Positions 1 to 5,724 of a stretch of DNA of 6,321 bases are shown in pieces. The position numbers were made by a program, and so were the translations under genes. Within the stretch, counting starts at the first letter, position 1; each line of letters opens with the position of its first letter. Below the pieces are notes generated by a model, which saw only the letters and a program-made list of their open reading frames with translations, was not told the origin of the DNA and did no database searches. This DNA comes from Bacteroidota bacterium (GTDB lineage: Bacteria; Bacteroidota; Bacteroidia; Bacteroidales; UBA932), in assembly GCA_017860395.1 (NCBI GenBank), contig JAGDMC010000089.1, forward strand, positions 1 to 6,321, written 5' to 3'.

Positions 1-1763
1 GTAGAAGTGTTAGCTACTTCATTTAGATAGTCCACAGGATAATTTTTCCCTTCCAGATATGTTGTTTTATAATTGGTCCGTTGTCCCTCCTGACCAAGCA
101 GAATGTTAATGTTGTTTTGTCCGAACTGTTTTACATAATTCAATGTATTGGTAGTAGTCAGGAGAATATTTGCAGTATATGCATTCTCGCCCAGACCTCT
201 CATTGAGTTTCCCTGTGGCTGCAGGAATGACCAATATCCAAACTCATCAAGAATATATGCATCAACACCCACTCTTGATAGAAGGAAAAGGTCCTTTGTG
301 AAATTTATCTGAAGATATGGGGATAAGAGTGCGCGGTATTGTTTTGCAGTACTTTTGTCACCTAACTTGCTCCTCTGTGCTACCGGATTGTACCCGTTTA
401 CTGTCCCAAAGTTCCAGTTTCCATCTGCATTTTTCACTGGAGAAAGTGGCGACATCATTTTTGCCTGTGTAATTGGATCTGAATAAAATCCTCCACCTGC
501 ACCCATATTTACAACAGAGTAAGATAAATTTGAATTAAATCCAAATTTTATAACCTTAGAAGGCTGTTGGTCAAAGTTAAATCTAAACGAATATCGATTA
601 AGGTCTTTACCTATCACGATTGCTTTATTGTCTAAATAGTCCAGCGAAACGAAATATTTTGCAGAATTTTCTTCGACACCGCCGCCCAATATTTCAATTG
701 TGTAGTTCTGGATAACGCCATTACGGGTAATTTCTTTCATCCAGTCTGTATTGCTGGTGTTTGTTTCACTCACGTCAATTCCACTGTACCAGCCAAGAAA
801 TTCTCTTGCTCCGGCATCTGTATATGGAAGTCCTAGTTCGTATGCATCATTATAGTAGTCAAAATATGATGTTTTTCCTAAAGTCCTGGCATATGTGTGA
901 GCATTCATCAAGGCCTCTTTTGAGAGTTCAAGATATTGATCGCTGTTGACTGACTTGTAGCCTTTTGGATAATTTGGCATTGCCTCGACACCAGCTTTTG
1001 CACTAAAATTCACCGAAAATCCTTTTTTACCTCTTTTAGTGGTTATTACTATAACTCCATTAGCCGCTCTTGCTCCATAAATTGAAGTTGCAGTAGCATC
1101 CTTTAATACTGTGATGCTCTCGATATCATCTGAACTTATAGAAGAAAGAGCCGAAACTTCCTGGCCTTCCATTGAACGCATACCGTGAGAATCACTTTCT
1201 ATTGGAACACCATCAATAACATACAGAGGCTGAGTTCCGGAATTAAGAGAGTTCCTGCCACGAATAAATACAGTAGATGGAGCGCCGGGTTGTCCTGAGC
1301 CGGTATTCATCTGCAAACCGGGAACAATTCCCTGAAGATTCTTAATTGGATTTGGCTCGAATTTGTTTGAGATGTTCTCTTTGTTTACGCCCGAGGCAGC
1401 ACCGGTAAATGCTTTCTTTGTTGTTACTCCATAACCGGTAATAACCACCTCTTCAAGAGTAGTTGTTTCTCTTGCAAGCTTAACATCAATAACAGACTGG
1501 TTGCCAACCACAATTTCCTGGGAAGCATATCCAATAAATTGGAAAACCAACGTAGCTGCCGGCGGCACATTTTTAATCACGTATTTTCCATCCATGTCTG
1601 TTGAGACACCGGTCCGCGTCCCTTTAATAACAGCTGTCACACCAATCATTGGTGTTCCGTCTGAAACATCTATAACTGTACCAGTTACAGTAGAAGTCTG
1701 TGCTTCCAGCACATTTCCCGCAAACAACAAAAGTGCCGCAAGAAGTAATCTGACTTTTTTCAT
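1..1763 (-). CDS. SusC/RagA-family TonB-linked outer-membrane transporter, N-terminal part (cut by window edge)
   Basis: The frame is open from the ATG at 1763 to the left edge (587 codons plus 2 bases), so the C-terminal part is missing; complete family members run to about 1000 residues. Residues 1-21 form a signal peptide (MKKVRLLL… ending LEA) with Gln22 at +1. Residues 25-96 are a carboxypeptidase-regulatory-like beta domain (TVTGTV…GTPMIGVTAVIKG…GKYVI…FIGY). A TonB-box-like segment follows at 103-112 (LEEVVITGYG). The plug spans roughly 115-245 and carries the family signature LYVIDGVPI (180-188), DIESITVLKDATATSIYGAR (213-232) and ANGVIVITTKRGKKG (234-248). From about 250 the beta-barrel starts, including NTDWMKEI. 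Such proteins import glycans, peptides or other large nutrients across the outer membrane, normally with a SusD lipoprotein encoded just downstream, which here would lie left of position 1. The substrate cannot be told. The start is set by the signal peptide. Confidence 0.96.
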   Translation of the reverse strand, partial: MKKVRLLLAALLLFAGNVLEAQTSTVTGTVIDVSDGTPMIGVTAVIKGTRTGVSTDMDGKYVIKNVPPAATLVFQFIGYASQEIVVGNQSVIDVKLARETTTLEEVVITGYGVTTKKAFTGAASGVNKENISNKFEPNPIKNLQGIVPGLQMNTGSGQPGAPSTVFIRGRNSLNSGTQPLYVIDGVPIESDSHGMRSMEGQEVSALSSISSDDIESITVLKDATATSIYGARAANGVIVITTKRGKKGFSVNFSAKAGVEAMPNYPKGYKSVNSDQYLELSKEALMNAHTYARTLGKTSYFDYYNDAYELGLPYTDAGAREFLGWYSGIDVSETNTSNTDWMKEITRNGVIQNYTIEILGGGVEENSAKYFVSLDYLDNKAIVIGKDLNRYSFRFNFDQQPSKVIKFGFNSNLSYSVVNMGAGGGFYSDPITQAKMMSPLSPVKNADGNWNFGTVNGYNPVAQRSKLGDKSTAKQYRALLSPYLQINFTKDLFLLSRVGVDAYILDEFGYWSFLQPQGNSMRGLGENAYTANILLTTTNTLNYVKQFGQNNINILLGQEGQRTNYKTTYLEGKNYPVDYLNEVANTS

Positions 1764-1874
1764 TTAGTTTGAATTAGGTTAATAAATAGTTTTAAAAATA
1801 TATATTGAACTGTTCTAAGAACCAATAGCATAATGAATCCGGTGTAACACATATAAAACAACTTTAAAATGACA

Positions 1875-1889
1875 TGACAATTTTTGTCA
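1875..1889. promoter_or_regulatory. Operator-like palindrome TGACAA-TTT-TTGTCA
   Basis: Six-base arms (1875-1880 and 1884-1889) are perfectly complementary around a 3-base centre. The spacing suits a dimeric DNA-binding protein better than an RNA hairpin, because the loop is very short. It sits just downstream of the possible -7 box at 1893-1900, where a bound repressor would block transcription of the SusC gene. The binding protein is unknown. Confidence 0.35.
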
Positions 1890-1892
1890 CAA

Positions 1893-1900
1893 CAAATTTA
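1893..1900 (-). promoter_or_regulatory. Possible second -7 box (TAAATTTG) closer to SusC
   Basis: Minus-strand TAAATTTG fits TAnnTTTG, but no TTTG lies at the right distance upstream. It would start transcription near 1887, inside the TGACAA/TTGTCA palindrome at 1875-1889. It is an alternative or additional start to the promoter at 2066-2098, and AT-rich DNA makes chance matches likely. Confidence 0.25.
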
Positions 1901-1915
1901 TATGGCTGTTTTTTA

Positions 1916-1945
1916 AAGAGTGCCCATTTTTGTTTGAGCACTCTT
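1916..1945. repeat. Perfect 8-bp inverted repeat in the SusC leader
   Basis: AAGAGTGC (1916-1923) and GCACTCTT (1938-1945) are perfectly complementary across a 14-base loop. As minus-strand RNA this makes a stable hairpin about 150 bases ahead of the SusC start. No T-run follows the stem on either strand, so it is not a canonical intrinsic terminator. A leader hairpin or a protein-binding site are both possible. Confidence 0.6.
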
Positions 1946-2065
1946 CGCACACTAAACTAAACTATATAGATGTTTTATCGGGGTTAACTACTCCCCTGGT
2001 AAAAGACAATTAAGTTAACTTTATCGTTGTAACAACATAATTTGACATAACATTAATTGACATAT

Positions 2066-2098
2066 CAAAGATAAAGTAAAAAAAATTAATTATCCAAA
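2066..2098 (-). promoter_or_regulatory. Bacteroidetes-type promoter candidate for the SusC gene
   Basis: Read on the minus strand, TTTG (2098-2095) is followed after 21 bases by TATCTTTG (2073-2066). This matches both boxes of the known Bacteroides consensus (TTTG near -33, TAnnTTTG near -7) at nearly the usual spacing, and is the best two-box match noticed in the window. The upstream box lies inside the last codons of the marR gene. Transcription would begin around 2060, giving a leader of about 297 bases. The call rests on motif match only. Confidence 0.5.
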
Positions 2099-2102
2099 TT
2101 AA
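2078..2102 (-). terminator. Weak AT-only terminator candidate at the end of marR
   Basis: On the minus strand TTAATT (2102-2097), a 5-base loop and AATTAA (2091-2086) form a 6-bp stem that overlaps the last codons and stop of marR. A run of eight T follows (2085-2078). The stem has no G-C pair, so termination would be inefficient, but stem plus T-run is the right arrangement. It shares DNA with the upstream box of the SusC promoter candidate. Confidence 0.35.
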
Positions 2103-2523
2103 TGAATAATTTATTTAGAAAATGTTTAATCCCTTTAATTTCTTCTGCATTAGCACCTTTGAGAGCTTTATCCATTACAGAATCTCCAATTAGCTTAAGC
2201 TGCGGAATTAATGAGGTGCCTTTTTCTGTGATAAAAACATTGTATTCCCTCCTGTCGGTTGAGCTTCTCTGCCTCTCTACCAACTTACTTTTTTCCATTA
2301 AGTCAAGGATACGGGTAAGATTGGCTCTGTCCTTGTAGAGTTTTTGTGCTAAATCGGTTTGAGTGGGTCCGTTATTGTCTGATAGAAACATTAAAACAGT
2401 CCATTGATCGCTGCTGATGTCAAGACCGGATTTTTTGAGCTTTCTGTTAAGTTCTAATTTGAATTTTTGTGCTGTTTTATTAACCAAAAAGTTAATAGAA
2501 TCGTTCAACATAAAAATATTCAT
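2086..2523 (-). CDS. MarR-family transcriptional regulator
   Basis: The 145-residue protein has the length and layout of the family: an N-terminal dimerisation helix (about 5-35), a winged helix-turn-helix (about 37-100) and a C-terminal dimerisation helix (about 108-142). The recognition helix lies around 65-82 (DRANLTRILDLMEKSKLV). The beta wing at 84-99 holds the family's D-R-R motif (Asp90, Arg91, Arg92) and is followed by TEKG. The protein has no cysteine, which argues against thiol oxidation sensing of the OhrR kind and for a small-molecule ligand. It is transcribed away from the hydrolase operon starting at 2640 across a 116-base gap, so it probably represses itself and that operon; this is inference from layout. 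A second Met at residue 5 is a possible alternative start; neither has a Shine-Dalgarno sequence. Confidence 0.93.
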   Translation of the reverse strand: MNIFMLNDSINFLVNKTAQKFKLELNRKLKKSGLDISSDQWTVLMFLSDNNGPTQTDLAQKLYKDRANLTRILDLMEKSKLVERQRSSTDRREYNVFITEKGTSLIPQLKLIGDSVMDKALKGANAEEIKGIKHFLNKLFINLDN

Positions 2524-2547
2524 ATAATGCAGGCAGATTTAATAGTC

Positions 2548-2555
2548 CAAATATA
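2548..2555 (-). promoter_or_regulatory. -7 box candidate (TATATTTG) for the marR gene
   Basis: Minus-strand TATATTTG matches TAnnTTTG exactly and lies 24 bases before the marR ATG, giving a leader of under 20 bases. No clear TTTG was found at -33. The same octamer occurs in the opposite direction at 2594-2601, so with one more base (2548-2556 and 2593-2601) the two boxes form a perfect 9-bp inverted repeat. Confidence 0.45.
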
Positions 2556-2593
2556 AAATTTTTTTTTGAATTTTAATATTGTTGAGAGTTTGT

Positions 2594-2601
2594 TATATTT
2601 G
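2594..2601 (+). promoter_or_regulatory. -7 box candidate (TATATTTG) for the hydrolase operon
   Basis: TATATTTG matches TAnnTTTG and lies 38 bases before the operon's first ATG. A TTTG at 2565-2568 is 25 bases upstream, longer than the usual 19-21 or so, so the upstream box is doubtful. A MarR dimer bound between or over the two divergent boxes would control both transcripts. Confidence 0.45.
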
Positions 2602-2639
2602 AAAACAGAAAACTCCTGAACAATCAAATCTTTAAGGAA

Positions 2640-3761
2640 ATGAATAAATATTTTAAAAAAGGTTCAAAAATACTACTCTACATTGTATTAGTGTTAGTAT
2701 TAATTACTTTAGTTATTACTGCAGTTCTGTGGATCAAAAGTCCTGGCAAAGCGGATCCGATCCTTGACTCAAATGGTCAAGTTCTTTCCGGAAGTATCTC
2801 TTCAATTGAACAAATTATGCTTGGCGGAGTGGAACAGTATCTTATTGTTCGCGGTGCCGATTCTACTAAACCGGTTATTCTGTTTCTTCATGGGGGCCCG
2901 GGTAGCCCGGAATATTCTTTTATGAAAGCAACCAATCCCAATTTAGAGAACGACTTTGTTATGGTTTACTGGGAACAGCGCGGTGCAGGCAAATCGTTCT
3001 CAAAGCAAATTCTGAGCGAAAGCATGAATCTGTCACAATTCATTTCTGACACAAAAGAACTGAGTTTAATTCTGGCAAAGCGTTTCAATCAGAAAAAAAT
3101 ATTTTTGATGGGACATTCGTGGGGTTCTCTTCTTGGGATTCTTACAGCCTATCAATATCCTGAACTATATTATGCATATTTTGGAATAGGTCAGGTATGC
3201 GACCAATACAGGGGAGAGAGAGTATCTTTCGAATGGGTTAAGGAACAGGCAAAAATACGGAATGACGAGAAAGCAATAAAGAAACTGTCATCAATGACTT
3301 TTCCCGATTCGCTTGCAACCAGCGACAAATGGATAAATTTCATTATGTACGAAAGGAATTATGTATCCAGATTTGGTGGCGGAGTTACTCATAAAATGAC
3401 TAGTATGTGGCCTGTTATTAAAATGATTCTGGATGCAAAAGAGTACACTTTAAGTGAGAAGCTGAATTATATGCCGGCCAGTATGTTTTCACTCGAACAT
3501 CTTTGGCCTGAAGTAATGAATAAAAACCTAACGAAGGAAATTGACAGTATGCAAATTCCTGTTTATATTTTTCAGGGCAAATTTGATTATCAGACACCTT
3601 ATATAGTTGCCAAAGACTTTTTTGACCAGCTAAAGGCTCCTGAGAAAGAGTTTTTTACATTTGAAAATTCTGCCCATAGTCCAATAATGGAAGAAAAAGA
3701 AAAGTTCAACTCTATTATTATCGGAAAATCTAAAAATATTTTAGAATTTAAGGCTGAATAA
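2640..3761 (+). CDS. Membrane-anchored alpha/beta hydrolase, proline-iminopeptidase-like (peptidase family S33 type)
   Basis: The 373-residue protein starts with a basic stretch (Lys3, 6, 7, 10) and one hydrophobic segment (about 11-32), which by the positive-inside rule places the catalytic domain outside the cytoplasmic membrane. The alpha/beta hydrolase core shows the oxyanion motif HGGPG (84-88), the family segment YWEQRGAGKS (110-119) and the nucleophile elbow GHSWG with Ser160. Asp316 (KFDYQTP) and His346 (NSAHSP) complete the likely triad. A helical cap appears to span about 185-295. HGGPG together with the EQRGAGKS block is typical of prolyl aminopeptidase relatives, but many such proteins act on other amides or esters, so the substrate is open. 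It is the first gene of a three-gene operon, divergent from marR. The AAGGA at 2634-2638 is too close to the ATG to be a good ribosome site; the start is supported by the membrane anchor. Confidence 0.9.
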   Translation: MNKYFKKGSKILLYIVLVLVLITLVITAVLWIKSPGKADPILDSNGQVLSGSISSIEQIMLGGVEQYLIVRGADSTKPVILFLHGGPGSPEYSFMKATNPNLENDFVMVYWEQRGAGKSFSKQILSESMNLSQFISDTKELSLILAKRFNQKKIFLMGHSWGSLLGILTAYQYPELYYAYFGIGQVCDQYRGERVSFEWVKEQAKIRNDEKAIKKLSSMTFPDSLATSDKWINFIMYERNYVSRFGGGVTHKMTSMWPVIKMILDAKEYTLSEKLNYMPASMFSLEHLWPEVMNKNLTKEIDSMQIPVYIFQGKFDYQTPYIVAKDFFDQLKAPEKEFFTFENSAHSPIMEEKEKFNSIIIGKSKNILEFKAE

Positions 3762-3762
3762 T

Positions 3763-4185
3763 ATGGAAACACAATTACTTCGAGAAGAGAATCCGTTTCC
3801 CGATGACGGTGTTTTAAAGCTGAATTTAGGCAACATATATGATGTCTATGCGGAGTTGGTTTCTAAAATTACCGATGAGCCTCACAGCCTCCAAATGGAA
3901 TGGAATTACTATAAGGACGGAAAGGCATGGCTTTGCAAAAATACATTCAGGAAGAAAACTGTAATGTGGTTATCTGTATGGAGTGATTGCTTTAAAGTGA
4001 GCTTCTTCTTCACAGAAAAAAGTAAATCCGGAATAGAAGAACTAAAAATTGCCCCGACAATAAAGGAGTCGTTCCTGAAAAGTAAAAACATAGGCAAACT
4101 CATTCCTTTAGTGATTTCTATTAAAGGAATGAGTCAGATTGATGATGTATTGAAGATTATTGAATTCAAGAAAAGCATCAAATGA
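3763..4185 (+). CDS. DUF3788 family protein
   Basis: The 140-residue protein matches, from memory, the pattern of the DUF3788 family along its whole length. It has an N-terminal PDDGVLKLNLG (13-23) and MEWNYYKDGKAWL (45-57). A Trp- and Phe-rich core follows at 65-86 (KTVMWLSVW, then FKVSFFFTEK), then IGKLIPL (110-116) and a final helix ending FKKSIK. No signal peptide, membrane segment or catalytic motif is visible, so it is probably a small cytoplasmic protein; its function is unknown. It begins 1 base after the hydrolase stop and overlaps the next gene by 4 bases, so the three are surely co-transcribed and probably translationally coupled. Its 3' part contains a perfect 13-bp inverted repeat (4098-4134). 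Confidence 0.85.
   Translation: METQLLREENPFPDDGVLKLNLGNIYDVYAELVSKITDEPHSLQMEWNYYKDGKAWLCKNTFRKKTVMWLSVWSDCFKVSFFFTEKSKSGIEELKIAPTIKESFLKSKNIGKLIPLVISIKGMSQIDDVLKIIEFKKSIK
4098..4134. repeat. Perfect 13-bp inverted repeat inside the DUF3788 gene
   Basis: ACTCATTCCTTTA (4098-4110) and TAAAGGAATGAGT (4122-4134) are fully complementary around an 11-base loop. In the operon mRNA this forms a strong hairpin that ends 47 bases before the MBL start at 4182. No T-run follows, so it is not an intrinsic terminator. It encodes an ordinary part of the DUF3788 protein (around KLIPLVISIKGMS), so it is not an insertion that breaks the gene. Confidence 0.8.
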
Positions 4186-4877
4186 AAACGTGGACTACAA
4201 AGAGCGGTTATAAAGTAACAAAACTGCTGCCTTTTCGGGGTAATGCATATCTCATTGCAACCGGGACCCATAACATACTGGTTGATACCGGGAGTAAATC
4301 TTCATACAATAATCTTTTAAGAAGTTTCACACAGCTTTACTGTGCAAAAATAGACATTCTTATTGTCACCCATGCCCATTATGACCACTGCGACAACACT
4401 TCGAAGATTAAAAATCAGGAAGGATGTAAGGTTATTATGAGTAAATATGAGAGTGAATTTGCACAAAAAGGTTATGGTCCGCTTCCAAAAGCGACATTGT
4501 TTGTTACCCGGCCCATAGCATATCTTGGGAAACAGCTTGAAAGGAAAGTAGCCCCTTTTACGCCATTTCCTGTCGATGTTCTGGTAGATGAGTATCTGAC
4601 TCTTAACGACATTGGGTTAAATATCGAAATCATACACACTCCCGGCCACTCTCAGGGTTCAATAAGCGTTATCGTGGATCGCGAAATTGCAATTGTTGGG
4701 GATGCAATGTTTGGCGTATTCCCCGGTTCAATCTTTCCTCCTTTTGCCAACGATGTCCCTTTAATGAGAAATAGCTGGAAAAAACTTCTGGATACGGGAT
4801 GTGTTCTCTTTCTGCCGGGGCACGGCAGCAAAATAAGCAGGGAATTACTTGAAGCAAAACTAAACAGGGATAGATAA
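4182..4877 (+). CDS. Metallo-beta-lactamase (MBL) fold hydrolase
   Basis: The 231-residue protein has the full metal-binding set for a two-zinc MBL enzyme: H64-A-H66-Y-D68-H69 (THAHYDHCDN), His156 (HTPGHSQGS; of its two His, 152 and 156, the second fits the usual third ligand), Asp174 (VGDAMFG) and His214 (LPGHGS). An early VDTG (34-37) is also typical. No signal peptide is seen, so it is probably cytoplasmic. Length and motif order resemble lactonase- and glyoxalase-II-like members rather than true beta-lactamases, which are secreted. The substrate is not predictable; a lactone, thioester or phosphoester are all possible. The start overlaps the DUF3788 stop (ATGA), implying translational coupling. 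It is the last gene of the operon and ends 4 bases from a convergent gene. Confidence 0.92.
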   Translation: MKTWTTKSGYKVTKLLPFRGNAYLIATGTHNILVDTGSKSSYNNLLRSFTQLYCAKIDILIVTHAHYDHCDNTSKIKNQEGCKVIMSKYESEFAQKGYGPLPKATLFVTRPIAYLGKQLERKVAPFTPFPVDVLVDEYLTLNDIGLNIEIIHTPGHSQGSISVIVDREIAIVGDAMFGVFPGSIFPPFANDVPLMRNSWKKLLDTGCVLFLPGHGSKISRELLEAKLNRDR

Positions 4878-4881
4878 TTGT

Positions 4882-5541
4882 TTACCTGATAAGTTTAAAG
4901 TTTGTTTTTGAAATAGTTATCAAATCGGCACTATTATCGGTGATGTTTTTATAGTTTACCTGAGTAGGAATTCTTGGTATAAATTCAGTTGAAGAGATTG
5001 ATTTCAGAATTTTTGCTGTCATCAAATTAGTGGCTCCGCCCTGATTTTTCAGTTCGGATTGAGCGGTAATAAAATCTGTTTCTTTAGCCTCAAAATTTTC
5101 AAACTTATCCCCGCTTCCTGTAATTACCGGTTTGTTCATCTGATTTTCAAAATATATGATATCTCCCGTTTTGTCAATTCTGTATTCAACTGACGCTTCA
5201 ATCATATAACTGTCTACAGTTACAGCATCTCCGTTTTTATTGTAAGATGCAACCCTTTCATCCACAATAGCTTTAGGGATTGTAAAACGAAATATCGCTA
5301 CTCCGCCATCACCTCTTTCATTAAATTCCCTGAAATCAACAGATGCTTTGTCAAAATCAGTTCCTATCCGTTCTGTTTTTCCCTTTGTGAATGAAGAAAT
5401 GCTCCATTCACCAAGAAGTTTTGCTGTTACAGCCTGATACTCCTTTGTTCCGGAGGTATGATAGGGATTCCCTTTTTTAGTTTGTGCATTTACACCTATA
5501 AAGCAAAATAAGATAAAACCAGCTAACAATAATTTTTTCAT
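4882..5541 (-). CDS. Secreted protein of unknown function, lipocalin-like GxW motif
   Basis: The 219-residue protein has a clear signal peptide (1-19, MKKLLLAGFILFCFIGVNA) cut before Gln20. Cys13 is within the hydrophobic core and no lipobox is visible, so it should be a soluble periplasmic or exported protein rather than a lipoprotein. After the cleavage site comes KLLGEWSISSF (41-51); a G-x-W at the start of a beta-strand is seen in lipocalin-like barrels. The rest is rich in short alternating hydrophobic segments, consistent with mostly beta structure. I do not recognise the family. It is convergent with the MBL gene with 4 bases between the stops, and no terminator hairpin is visible between them. 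The start is chosen for the signal peptide. Confidence 0.85.
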   Translation of the reverse strand: MKKLLLAGFILFCFIGVNAQTKKGNPYHTSGTKEYQAVTAKLLGEWSISSFTKGKTERIGTDFDKASVDFREFNERGDGGVAIFRFTIPKAIVDERVASYNKNGDAVTVDSYMIEASVEYRIDKTGDIIYFENQMNKPVITGSGDKFENFEAKETDFITAQSELKNQGGATNLMTAKILKSISSTEFIPRIPTQVNYKNITDNSADLITISKTNFKLIR

Positions 5542-5584
5542 AATAATTTGTTTTAATTAATGTATCTGTATATTCTTTTCATTA

Positions 5585-5621
5585 TAAAGGTAAACTGTAA
5601 ATTTTTCTCACTATCACCAAA
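5585..5621 (-). promoter_or_regulatory. Weak promoter candidate for the secreted-protein gene
   Basis: On the minus strand TACCTTTA (5592-5585) matches TAnnTTTG except for the last base, and TTTG (5621-5618) lies 25 bases upstream, longer than usual. It is about 44 bases before the ATG at 5541. No better match was found in the 183-base divergent gap to the gene at 5725. Confidence 0.25.
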
Positions 5622-5666
5622 TGATAAAAACACGACTTTGCAAAACGTCTATTTTTACACTCTAAC

Positions 5667-5683
5667 AATAATTTTAAATTATT
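5667..5683. repeat. AT-only palindrome in the divergent intergenic region
   Basis: AATAATTT (5667-5674) and AAATTATT (5676-5683) are perfectly complementary around one base. It lies 41 bases before the ATG at 5725, where a dimeric regulator could bind. In DNA this AT-rich an 8-bp palindrome can arise by chance. No convincing promoter box was found for the plus-strand gene; TAAATTTA (5698-5705) and TAGATTTA (5704-5711) each miss the last base of TAnnTTTG. Confidence 0.3.
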
Positions 5684-5724
5684 AAATGTATTTTTCTTAA
5701 ATTTAGATTTATTTTAAATCCGTT

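Larger units (their letters stand above)
1764..2085 (-). other. Gene-free 322-base region: promoter and long leader of the SusC gene
   Basis: No credible coding frame is present. The stretch is AT-rich and separates the end of the marR gene from the SusC start, both on the minus strand. Besides the promoter boxes and two larger inverted repeats listed separately, it holds small perfect palindromes at 1812-1822 (GTTCT-A-AGAAC) and 2026-2036 (GTTGT-A-ACAAC). There is also a direct repeat TTGACATA at 2042-2049 and 2057-2064. The last bases before the SusC ATG (minus strand, …AACCTAATTCAAACTAA-ATG) are A-rich without a Shine-Dalgarno sequence, usual for Bacteroidetes. If transcription starts near 2060 the leader would be about 300 bases, long enough for structure-based control. 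No known riboswitch class was recognised. Confidence 0.7.

Noticed and set aside
761..949. Plus-strand open frame of 62 codons
   Set aside because: It is antisense to the continuous SusC frame and has no recognisable domain.
1501..1767. Plus-strand open frame of 88 codons
   Set aside because: It lies antisense to the N-terminal domain of the SusC gene, whose minus-strand frame has a signal peptide and family motifs.
1970..1987. Short plus-strand frame starting at the ATG after TATATAG
   Set aside because: It has only five codons before a stop and no sign of use as a leader peptide.
1981..2000. GGGG/CCCC inverted repeat in the SusC leader as a terminator
   Set aside because: The stem is only 4 bp with a 9-base loop and no T-run follows on either strand.
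1974..2026. TTTATCG and GTTAACT each occurring twice in swapped order (1974-1989 and 2014-2026)
   Set aside because: Copies of 6-7 bases in AT-rich DNA without consistent order or spacing are within chance expectation.
2102..2338. Plus-strand open frame of 78 codons
   Set aside because: It is antisense to the well-supported MarR gene.
2890..2915. GC-rich patch with nested GGGCCC and CCCGGG palindromes
   Set aside because: It is explained by the codons for the HGGPGSP oxyanion motif of the hydrolase.
3909..4103. Minus-strand open frame of 64 codons
   Set aside because: It is antisense to the DUF3788 gene, which matches its family over the full length.
4669..4857. Minus-strand open frame of 62 codons
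   Set aside because: It is antisense to the MBL gene over its Asp174 and His214 metal-ligand region.
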